Origin: Burkholderiales bacterium
GTDB lineage: Bacteria > Pseudomonadota > Gammaproteobacteria > Burkholderiales > Burkholderiaceae
Length of the DNA stretch: 6,052 nucleotides
Direction of reading: 5' to 3'
Assembly: GCA_947447845.1 (NCBI GenBank)
Contig: CANFNO010000193.1
Coordinates: forward strand, 1 to 6,052
The notes below the pieces were generated by a model. The model did no database searches. It worked only from the letters and a program-made list of their open reading frames with translations, and was not told where the DNA came from. Position numbers and translations under genes: made by a program. The first letter of the stretch is position 1. Every line of letters starts with the position of its first letter. This document shows positions 1 through 5,530 of this stretch, in pieces.

Positions 1-736
1 CCTCGGACGCGCTTCGCCGACCATTTTCAACACCGCCTACAACAGCCTGCAAATGTGGGATGGACGCAAGAAATCGCTGGAAGACCAGGCCATGGGACCC
101 ATGCAGGCCAATGTCGAAATGAATATGGATATCGGCAAACTGTTTCAGTGGATCGGCAACAGCGCGGGCTACAAGGCCCTGTTTGCCAGGGCCTATCCGG
201 GTGAGGCGATCAATGAGACCACCTTGTCGAAAGCGATTGCCAACTTCGAGCGCACCGTGATCAGCGACGACTCTGCCTTTGACCGTTGGGTTCGAGGTGA
301 CGAGAGCGCACTCACGGCCCAGCAAGTGGATGGATTCAAGTTGTTCGTGGGCAAGGGCAATTGCGCAGCCTGCCATAGCGGACCCAACTTTACCGACAAC
401 GGGTTTCACAACCTGGGACTGGCTTCGTGGGGTGCGAGTGAACCCGATATGGGCCGCTACGCACAAAAGCCGGTGAATGCAACGAAAGGAGCTTTCAAGA
501 CACCAACCGTGCGCGAAGTGGCGCGCACAGCGCCCTATTTTCACGACGGTTCTGCCAAGACGCTGATGGAGGTGGTGGAACACTACGACCACGGCGGAGT
601 AGTCAAAACCAACCTGTCGCCCAACATCAAAGCGCTGGGCCTTTCTTCCGCGGAAAAGCTGGCACTGGTGGCGTTTCTTGAAGGCCTCTCATCGCCCTTC
701 ATGCCGATGTCGATTCCGGAACTGCCCGCCAGGTAG
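1..736 (+). CDS. Di-haem cytochrome c peroxidase / MauG-family protein, C-terminal part (5' end outside window)
   Basis: The reading frame is open from the left edge (codons in phase from base 2) to TAG at 734-736, giving 244 visible residues; the N-terminus and first haem site lie outside. The family comprises periplasmic c-type di-haem enzymes that reduce H2O2 or oxidise protein partners. Visible motifs are an N-x-A-(Y)-x-S-x-x-MWDGR block at about visible residues 10-21, the C-terminal haem site CAACH at 362-376, then FKTPTVREVARTAPYFHDGS and EVVEHYDHGG, the usual order in CcpA/MauG proteins. In the last motif a Tyr (584-586) sits where MauG-type proteins place a Tyr haem ligand and classical peroxidases carry a Met. 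This assignment is tentative, so peroxidase versus MauG-like activity is open. The msrP start follows the stop after 4 nt, which suggests cotranscription with the methionine sulfoxide repair genes. Confidence 0.9.
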   Translation, partial: LGRASPTIFNTAYNSLQMWDGRKKSLEDQAMGPMQANVEMNMDIGKLFQWIGNSAGYKALFARAYPGEAINETTLSKAIANFERTVISDDSAFDRWVRGDESALTAQQVDGFKLFVGKGNCAACHSGPNFTDNGFHNLGLASWGASEPDMGRYAQKPVNATKGAFKTPTVREVARTAPYFHDGSAKTLMEVVEHYDHGGVVKTNLSPNIKALGLSSAEKLALVAFLEGLSSPFMPMSIPELPAR

Positions 737-740
737 CGCA

Positions 741-1673
741 ATGCAACACTACCGCGCGCTTGCTACGGGACTGCGCGATTGCGATGTGACGCCCGAACAA
801 TGGATGCTCAATCGTCGGCAGTGGGCGGTGCTGGCAACCGTGGGCATGGCAGCGGCGTCGCCGCTTCGTGTGGGGGCCGCCGAAGCCCTGCCCGACCGTG
901 CGGCATTTACCGCCGCTGGGGAAGCGCTGACTCCACTGGCCGACGCAATCGGCTACAACAACTATTACGAATTCTCCACCGATAAAAAGGCCGTCAAGGT
1001 CTTGGCACAGGCACTCACCACCAAGCCCTGGACGATCACGGTGGAAGGTGAGGTGGAAAACGCATTTACTGTTGACGCTGATGACCTGGCCCGCCTCTTT
1101 GGCAGCGAAGAGCGCATCTACCGCCTGCGCTGTGTGGAAGGCTGGTCCATGGTGGTGCCCTGGTCGGGCTTTGCACTGAACCGCTTGATTGCGCGGGCGC
1201 GCCCCACCAGCCGGGCGAAATTTGTGGCCTTCGAGAGCCTGCAACGCAGTAGCGAGATGATCGGCCAACGCAGCGCAGGCATCGGCTGGCCCTACCGCGA
1301 AGGCCTGCGCATGGACGAGGCCATGCACCCGCTGGCCTTCGCCGTCACCGGCCTGTATGGCCAACCCCTGCCTAAACAAAATGGCGCCCCGCTGCGCCTG
1401 GCCCTGCCCTGGAAATATGGCTACAAAAGCGCCAAGGCCATCACGCGCATTCGGCTGGTCAACGCGCAACCCGCCACCGCGTGGAACCAACTGGCTCCTT
1501 CGGAATATGGCTTCTACGGCAATGTGAACCCGGAAGTACCCCACCCGCGCTGGAGCCAGGCCCGAGAAAACCGCTTGGGTGAATTGCAAAAGCGCCCCAC
1601 CCTGCCCTTCAATGGCTATGCGCAGTGGGTGGCTGATTTGTACCAGGGGCAGGACCCGAAAGCCCTGTTTTAG
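741..1673 (+). CDS. msrP: Protein-methionine-sulfoxide reductase catalytic subunit MsrP (YedY)
   Basis: MsrP is a periplasmic molybdopterin enzyme that reduces methionine sulfoxide in oxidised envelope proteins, taking electrons from MsrQ. The 310-residue product has a Tat signal with LNRRQW at about 23-28, a hydrophobic stretch and an AA-rich cleavage region near 45-49. After that come GYNNYYEF, the EERIYRLRCVEGWSMVVPW block with the expected Mo-ligand Cys at residue 131 (codon 1131-1133), EGLRMDEAMHPLAF, QNGAPLRLALPWKYGYKS and EYGFYGNVNP...HPRWSQA. These match E. coli MsrP from memory; that protein is about 334 residues. The start at 741 is preferred because the DVTPE motif before the twin arginines is conserved in the family and AGG at 731-733 offers a weak ribosome site. 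ATG at 804 is the alternative and would leave a very short n-region. msrQ begins 3 nt downstream. Confidence 0.95.
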   Translation: MQHYRALATGLRDCDVTPEQWMLNRRQWAVLATVGMAAASPLRVGAAEALPDRAAFTAAGEALTPLADAIGYNNYYEFSTDKKAVKVLAQALTTKPWTITVEGEVENAFTVDADDLARLFGSEERIYRLRCVEGWSMVVPWSGFALNRLIARARPTSRAKFVAFESLQRSSEMIGQRSAGIGWPYREGLRMDEAMHPLAFAVTGLYGQPLPKQNGAPLRLALPWKYGYKSAKAITRIRLVNAQPATAWNQLAPSEYGFYGNVNPEVPHPRWSQARENRLGELQKRPTLPFNGYAQWVADLYQGQDPKALF

Positions 1674-1676
1674 AAC

Positions 1677-2420
1677 ATGTTGGCAAGCTGGCTCAAAAAT
1701 CATTTCCCCCTGGTCTGGAAAACTGTTTTTGCCGCCAGCGCATTGCCGGGCGTGGTGTTGCTGGGGCTCTTCGCGGCGGGCGATACCGGACCCAATCCAC
1801 TGGCCTTGTTGTTGCACACCACGGGTCGCAGTTCGTTGGTGTTGTTGGCCATCACCCTGGCCGTGACGCCGTTACGGCGTCTGCTGACCGATGCGTCCCG
1901 CTTTACCAACCGCCGTTACGGCAAGCGCCTGTCGGACTGGAACTGGTTGATCCGCCTGCGCCGCCCACTCGGTCTGTGGTGCTTCGCCTATGCGATAGCC
2001 CATGCCTGGATCTACTGCGCCTTCGATCTTGGCTACGACTGGTCTGCGGCCTGGGCCGAGGTCAGAGAGAAGCCCTATTTATTGGCAGGTCTGGCAGGTC
2101 TGGTGTTGTTGGCCGTATTGGCTGCCACCTCAACACACCGCATGATCCGTCGGCTGGGTAGGCATTGGCGGTCACTGCACCGCCTGACTTACGCAGTGGC
2201 GGTGCTGGGGCTGTTGCACTTCTGGTGGATGACCAAGCCCGGGCTGTGGCGGCCGTGGCCGGATACCTTGGCCTTGGGCCTGCTGCTGGGCTACCGGCTC
2301 GCCTTGTTTGGTGGTCTGCTGGAGCGCTGGGACGGCTTCGACGGCAGGGACAGCCAGGAGCGCAAGCCCGGTGGCGCACGCCCCTCAACCACACCACAAT
2401 TTTTGGAAAGTACGGCATGA
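1677..2420 (+). CDS. msrQ: Haem-binding membrane subunit MsrQ (YedZ), electron donor to MsrP
   Basis: MsrQ is an inner-membrane b-haem protein of the ferric-reductase-like family that passes electrons from the quinone pool or a flavin reductase to MsrP. The 247-residue product has about six hydrophobic helices (near 12-33, 41-64, 96-117, 133-150, 166-184 and 195-215). Candidate haem histidines are H47 (LLLHTTGR), H109 (AIAHAW), H168 (RSLHRLTY) and H181 (LLHFWW), and RRPLGLWCFAYAIAH and KPYLL are family landmarks. It is longer than E. coli MsrQ (about 211 residues). The extra length lies in a polar loop around residues 70-93 and in a hydrophilic tail of about 30 residues after the last helix. 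No clear Shine-Dalgarno site precedes the ATG, which fits translational coupling to msrP 3 nt upstream. The stop overlaps the chemoreceptor start as ATGA. Confidence 0.93.
   Translation: MLASWLKNHFPLVWKTVFAASALPGVVLLGLFAAGDTGPNPLALLLHTTGRSSLVLLAITLAVTPLRRLLTDASRFTNRRYGKRLSDWNWLIRLRRPLGLWCFAYAIAHAWIYCAFDLGYDWSAAWAEVREKPYLLAGLAGLVLLAVLAATSTHRMIRRLGRHWRSLHRLTYAVAVLGLLHFWWMTKPGLWRPWPDTLALGLLLGYRLALFGGLLERWDGFDGRDSQERKPGGARPSTTPQFLESTA
2405..2410 (+). promoter_or_regulatory. Ribosome binding site for the chemoreceptor gene
   Basis: GGAAAG lies 6 nt before the ATG at 2417, inside the last codons of msrQ. It supports 2417 as the start of the chemoreceptor, although the same frame stays open much further upstream within msrQ. 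Confidence 0.55.
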
Positions 2421-4015
2421 CAGTCTCCACAGCACAGCGGTACAAAACGCGCCTGCGAGCCGGCGTGGTAGCCCGACTGGCCGGGGGCTATCTGCTGCTC
2501 ATCGCCATGATTCTGCTCATGGCTGCCATTGGCATCACCAACATTGGGAAAATCCGCAGCACCTACGACCAGGTGCTGGAGGTCCGCATCCCCCGCATCA
2601 CCGAACTACAGCGCATTCAGGAACTGTTGTCCGCTTTGAATGTGAGCGCGCGCGATGCCCTGCTCAGCACAGATGCGCAAAAGACAACCGAGGTGATCGC
2701 CGCAGTCGAGTCCGGACGCACACGTGCCGGTGAGCAGTTGGAGGCCCTGCAAAAGGCCTTGCAGGACGAGGGTACGCCGCAGTCGCTGGAAGTAGCCAGC
2801 CAGGTCGGCAACGATGCGTCTGCCGTCTTGATCGGGCTGGTGAAGTTCTCCCGCTATATCAAGGCAGACAAACGCGAGGCGGCGCTAAAAACCCTGCAGG
2901 AAAGTATCCAGCCGCAATTGAAGGATCTGTCCACTCACATTTCCAGCTACCAGCAGTTGCAGATCAGCACACTGGCCGCCGTCAAGGAAGAGGTCAGCCG
3001 CAAAGAGGCCTCCGTGCTGCGACAGACTTTGCTACTGGTGGCCGCGTCCCTAGCCATCGCTTGCGCCTTCTCCTATTGGACGGTGCGCTCGGTCGTCACA
3101 CCGCTGCGCGCGGCCACGGTAGTGGCCAGGCACATGGCCAAGGGCGACCTGTCCCACAAACTGCAGGTGCAGCGCCAGGATGAGGTGGGTCAGGTGATGG
3201 GGGCATTCAACCAGATCTCCAGCGGCTTGAGCACGCTGGTAACTGGCATTCGCAGCAGTGCCGATCAGATGCACGAGGTGGCAGAAGACATTGCGAATCG
3301 CACCGAGCGACTGGAGGCGGGAGCCAAGCAACAGAACGGCGCACTGAATCAGGCCATGGACTTTATCGATGGTGTACAGATGGGGATTCAAGAAAGCGCG
3401 GATGTGGCCGTTCAGGCTGCTCACATGGCCTCAAAAATGGAAACCGTTGCACAGCGAAGCGACCTGACTGTGGGTGAAGCCGTCAGCGAAATGCAGATGG
3501 TGCAACAGTCATCACAAAAGATCACGGACATCATCAGCCTGATCGACGGCATCGCGTTTCAAACCAACATTCTGGCGTTGAATGCCGCGGTGGAAGCCGC
3601 CAGAGCCGGGGAACAGGGGCGTGGTTTTGCCGTGGTTGCCACCGAGGTGCGCAGCCTGGCGGGACGCAGCGCCGTGGCTTCAAAAGAAATCAAGGAGCTG
3701 ATTCTGGCCTCGCAGGCACGCGTCGCCAGTGGCACCCAAAAGGTTCAATCGATTGCCGGCATCATGACCGAGGTCTCGCAAACCGTGGCCGACATGAAGC
3801 GGCTTGTGGAGCAAATTTCAGAAGGCTCCGGCGTACAGAGCAAACACATCGGCGAGATGGTGGTGTCGGTCGCAGAATTACTCGCTGGCAACGACAGCAA
3901 TGTTCAAAACTTAGGCGGCCTGCGCGAGGCGCTTGTGGAACTCCGGGATGTGGCCCACTCGTTGACGGTCAAGGTATTGGAGTTCAAGACCGGTGGCGCC
4001 ACGCCCTTGACTTAA
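2417..4015 (+). CDS. Methyl-accepting chemotaxis protein (transmembrane chemoreceptor)
   Basis: This 532-residue protein has the classical chemoreceptor layout. A short cytoplasmic N-terminus is followed by TM1 at about 20-42, a helical periplasmic sensor of about 160 residues resembling the four-helix-bundle (4HB_MCP) type, TM2 at about 204-224, a HAMP domain (TPLRAATVVARHMAKGDLSHKL...DEVGQVMGAFN) and a long cytoplasmic coiled coil. The signalling tip IDGIAFQTNILALNAAVEAARAGEQGRGF at about 375-405 is the CheA/CheW contact region and is fully conserved. The region after the tip is less typical: the usual QNAALVEEAAAA-like methylation stretch is replaced by SNVQNLGGLREALVELRDVAHSL. The protein ends in GGATPLT without an NWETF-like CheR-docking pentapeptide. 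The ligand cannot be deduced. The start overlaps the msrQ stop (ATGA) and has GGAAAG upstream, so it appears to be the last gene of the redox operon. Confidence 0.95.
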   Translation: MTVSTAQRYKTRLRAGVVARLAGGYLLLIAMILLMAAIGITNIGKIRSTYDQVLEVRIPRITELQRIQELLSALNVSARDALLSTDAQKTTEVIAAVESGRTRAGEQLEALQKALQDEGTPQSLEVASQVGNDASAVLIGLVKFSRYIKADKREAALKTLQESIQPQLKDLSTHISSYQQLQISTLAAVKEEVSRKEASVLRQTLLLVAASLAIACAFSYWTVRSVVTPLRAATVVARHMAKGDLSHKLQVQRQDEVGQVMGAFNQISSGLSTLVTGIRSSADQMHEVAEDIANRTERLEAGAKQQNGALNQAMDFIDGVQMGIQESADVAVQAAHMASKMETVAQRSDLTVGEAVSEMQMVQQSSQKITDIISLIDGIAFQTNILALNAAVEAARAGEQGRGFAVVATEVRSLAGRSAVASKEIKELILASQARVASGTQKVQSIAGIMTEVSQTVADMKRLVEQISEGSGVQSKHIGEMVVSVAELLAGNDSNVQNLGGLREALVELRDVAHSLTVKVLEFKTGGATPLT

Positions 4016-4024
4016 ATCGCCACC
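3992..4024. other. Possible stem-loop across the convergent stop codons
   Basis: GGTGGCG at 3992-3998 can pair with CGCCACC at 4018-4024 around a 19-nt loop holding the TTAA shared by both stop codons. A 10-bp perfect palindrome, GTGGCGCCAC, lies at 3993-4002. No T-run follows on either strand, so this is not a canonical intrinsic terminator. It could weakly end transcription or stabilise both 3' ends. It also lies in coding sequence, so chance is a real alternative. Confidence 0.25.
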
Positions 4025-4704
4025 AACGCGCGCACGCCGTCCACTTCCATGTTCTTGCCCTTGCCGTGCGCCAGCACAGCGCCGCGCTCCATGACGACAT
4101 AGTCGTCGGCCAACTCCTGTGCAAAGTCGTAGTACTGCTCCACCAGCACAATGGCCATATCGCCGCGATCCGCCAGCATGCGGATGACGCGCCCGATGTC
4201 TTTGATGATGCTGGGCTGGATGCCTTCGGTCGGCTCGTCCAGGATCAGCACTTTGGGCTTTGCGGCCAGCGCGCGCGCGATTGCCAACTGCTGCTGTTGC
4301 CCGCCAGACAAATCACCGCCCCTGCGGCCCAGCATTTGTTTGAGCACGGGGAACAACTCGTAGAGCTCTTCGGGCACCGGCGTACCCGCCTTCTTGTAGG
4401 CCAGGCCCATGTGCAGGTTTTCCAGCACGGTGAGTTTGGAGAAGATTTCTCTGCCTTGGGGGACAAAGCCTATGCCGGCTCTGGCGCGCTCATAGGGCGT
4501 GTTGCTTTGGATGGGCTTGCCTTCGAGTTCGATGGAGCCGTTTTTGATGGGGACCAGGCCCATCATGGATTTGAGCAACGTGGTTTTGCCTACGCCGTTG
4601 CGGCCGAGGATGACGGTGATTTTTCCGAGTTCTGCGGACAAGCTGACGTCGCGGAGGATGTGGGAGCCACCGTAGTACTGGTTGACGTTTTTTACTTCAA
4701 GCAT
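4012..4704 (-). CDS. urtE: Urea ABC transporter ATP-binding subunit UrtE
   Basis: UrtE is one of the two cytoplasmic ATPases energising the high-affinity urea importer UrtABCDE, a LivF-type subfamily. The 230-residue product is full length. It has NQYYGGSHIL near the N-terminus (typical of UrtE), Walker A GRNGVGKT at 34-41, Q-loop Q83 in FVPQGREIF, signature LSGGQ at 132-136 and Walker B VLILDEP at 152-158. LVEQ ends at Q190, the Gln that LivF-like subunits carry in place of the switch His. The C-terminus DDYVVMERG...NMEVDGVRALVAI is also characteristic of UrtE rather than LivF. Only AT-rich sequence (ACAAACAAA) precedes the ATG, with no Shine-Dalgarno site. An upstream frame ends in a TGA overlapping this start. 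The stop overlaps that of the convergent chemoreceptor gene. urtD normally abuts urtE but is here 828 bp away. Confidence 0.93.
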   Translation of the reverse strand: MLEVKNVNQYYGGSHILRDVSLSAELGKITVILGRNGVGKTTLLKSMMGLVPIKNGSIELEGKPIQSNTPYERARAGIGFVPQGREIFSKLTVLENLHMGLAYKKAGTPVPEELYELFPVLKQMLGRRGGDLSGGQQQQLAIARALAAKPKVLILDEPTEGIQPSIIKDIGRVIRMLADRGDMAIVLVEQYYDFAQELADDYVVMERGAVLAHGKGKNMEVDGVRALVAI

Positions 4705-5527
4705 TTTGTTTGTTATCTATGGAGGTGTTGCTTGCTGGGCAGGCCGGGTCTCGGCGGAGTGCTGTGCTCACGTGGCAGGCCGGGTCTCGGCCCGGCGGCC
4801 GACTTACCTTTCTTTGCTTCGCCAAAGAAACGTAAGCCAAAGAAAGGCGTCCCTGGTAGGCGTGTCCCTCCGCTTCGCTACGGGCAACCTGCGGTGCTCG
4901 CGGTGGGCGGGCAGTCTGCAAACTCGGCTTTCGCCTCAAACATGCAGCCTGCTTCATCCGCCCACCCCTGCGCTCCTCGGCACGCCTACAAGGGAAGGGG
5001 GATGAGGCAGCGACTGGTGCTGCGCACCAGCGCGAAGAGGGAAGAGGACTACCGCTCGCTAGAGCGGGGGGAAAGGCGAAAGACAGAGCTAGTGCGGATG
5101 TGGTTGCTGTTGATGTTGCGGTTGCGGTTGCGGTTGCGGTTGCGGTTGCGAAAGCATCCCGCTCACCAATCCCCAATGCGAAGCGAGGGGAAGTTCCTTC
5201 CCCTTCCCGTGTGCGCGTGCCGAGGAGCGCAGCGACAGGCGGAGGAAGCAGGTTGCATGTTTGAGGCGTTAGCCGAGTTTGCAAACTGCCCGCCTGTTGC
5301 GAGCACCGCAGGTTGCCCTTCGCGAAGCGAAGGGACACACGCACCCGGGTCGCCTTCTCTTTGCTTACTTTCTCTTGGCGAAGCAAGAGAAAGTGAGTCG
5401 CCTGCCGGGGCGAGACCCGGCTTGCCACGAAAGAAAAAGTATCACCAAAAGAAACGCAAGCCTGCCGCCAGGCCAAAACCCGACCAGCAACAAAAGAAAA
5501 AACATCGAAAAAAAGAGCAGAGGTCAT
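4697..5527 (-). CDS. Doubtful open frame bridging urtD and urtE inside the repeat element
   Basis: A 276-codon frame fills the gap between the two transporter genes. Its ATG lies 5 nt after the urtD stop with GGGAG 9 nt upstream, and its TGA falls inside codons 2-3 of urtE. The product has no recognisable domain and is rich in Arg, Ala, Ser and Pro. Its N-terminal part contains two related segments (FSFVAGRVLAWRQA and FSFVASRVSPRQA), the middle has an alternating Ala-Thr run encoded by the hexamer array, and the two halves come from opposite arms of the inverted repeat. The same repeat is open in other frames and on the other strand too, so openness alone is weak evidence. Similar hypothetical proteins are, from memory, commonly over-annotated from this repeat in Burkholderiales. 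A role as a ribosome bridge needs no functional product. Confidence 0.2.
   Translation of the reverse strand: MTSALFFDVFSFVAGRVLAWRQACVSFGDTFSFVASRVSPRQATHFLLLRQEKVSKEKATRVRVSLRFAKGNLRCSQQAGSLQTRLTPQTCNLLPPPVAALLGTRTREGEGTSPRFALGIGERDAFATATATATATATSTATTSALALSFAFPPALASGSPLPSSRWCAAPVAASSPFPCRRAEERRGGRMKQAACLRRKPSLQTARPPRAPQVARSEAEGHAYQGRLSLAYVSLAKQRKVSRPPGRDPACHVSTALRRDPACPASNTSIDNKQNA
4738..4791 (+). repeat. Pair of perfect 18-bp direct repeats
   Basis: GGCAGGCCGGGTCTCGGC occurs at 4738-4755 and again at 4774-4791, a 36-bp period. The second copy is the outer end of the left inverted arm; the first lies just outside it. A related copy is found in inverse orientation at the outer end of the right arm, near 5410-5426. 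Confidence 0.8.
4771..5000 (+). repeat. Left arm of large inverted repeat
   Basis: Bases 4771-5000 pair without gaps with the reverse complement of 5200-5429: paired coordinates sum to 10200 throughout. About 41 mismatches were counted by hand over 230 bp, roughly 82% identity. Perfect blocks include 4882-4901 (GGGCAACCTGCGGTGCTCGC), 4932-4946 and 4969-4985. Confidence 0.88.
4803..4836. repeat. Nested hairpin in the left arm
   Basis: CTTAC (4803-4807) pairs with GTAAG (4832-4836), and TTTCTTTG (4809-4816) with CAAAGAAA (4823-4830), around a CTTCGC loop with one C-C mismatch. It has a counterpart in the right arm with compensated stem changes. No T-run follows on either strand, so it is not an intrinsic terminator. 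A further copy of one stem side (CAAAGAAAGG) follows just downstream. Confidence 0.75.
5014..5030. repeat. Short hairpin in the spacer
   Basis: CTGGTGC (5014-5020) and GCACCAG (5024-5030) form a perfect 7-bp stem with a TGC loop. A second small stem, CCGCTC/GAGCGG, follows at 5052-5067. Both lie between the arms of the large inverted repeat and have no visible partner function. Confidence 0.5.
5103..5150 (+). repeat. GTTGCG hexamer tandem array
   Basis: Six perfect GTTGCG units run from 5115 to 5150, preceded by two degenerate units (GTTGCT, GTTGAT) at 5103-5114. The array lies near the middle of the spacer between the inverted arms. Each unit is two codons, so gain or loss of units keeps any frame across it; on the urt strand it encodes alternating Ala and Thr. 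Confidence 0.9.
5200..5429 (-). repeat. Right arm of large inverted repeat
   Basis: This is the inverted partner of 4771-5000, ungapped and about 82% identical by hand count. It keeps better internal structure than the left arm. CCCTTCGC/GCGAAGGG at 5316-5323 and 5327-5334 is a perfect 8-bp stem with a GAA loop, while the equivalent left-arm stem (4866-4884) has three mismatches. Confidence 0.88.
5364..5397. repeat. Nested hairpin in the right arm
   Basis: CTTACTTTCTCTTG (5364-5377) pairs with CAAGAGAAAGTGAG (5384-5397) around GCGAAG, a 14-bp stem with a single T-G pair. It corresponds to the left-arm hairpin at 4803-4836 and carries the same loop in inverse orientation (CTTCGC on the urt strand). 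Confidence 0.78.
5381..5506 (-). repeat. Degenerate tandem repeat of about 63 bp at the outer side of the right arm
   Basis: On the minus strand, a unit starting GATGTTTTTTC at 5506 is followed 63 bp later by a related unit starting GATACTTTTTC at 5443. Both continue into a GG(T/C)CGGGT...GGC...AGGC block and end in a TTTCT(T/C)TTG pyrimidine tract. Identity is about two thirds with one gap, by eye. The second unit overlaps the end of the inverted arm and its hairpin. Confidence 0.5.
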
Positions 5528-5530
5528 CCT

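Noticed and set aside
678..740. TTG start extending MsrP upstream by 21 residues
   Set aside because: It would overlap the peroxidase gene by 59 bp and adds Cys/Arg-rich residues unlike MsrP N-termini; ATG at 741 fits the spacing and the family.
699..1817. A 372-codon open frame on the - strand
   Set aside because: It is antisense to msrP and the start of msrQ, whose family motifs are unambiguous; it has no recognisable motif.
2165..2416. Upstream extension of the chemoreceptor by 84 residues
   Set aside because: This lies within msrQ in another frame. The ATG at 2417 has a ribosome site and is followed by a normal receptor N-terminus and TM1.
4771..5429. CRISPR array or IS element
   Set aside because: There are only two inverted copies, no regular direct repeat-spacer units, no transposase frame and no target-site duplication visible at the arm ends.
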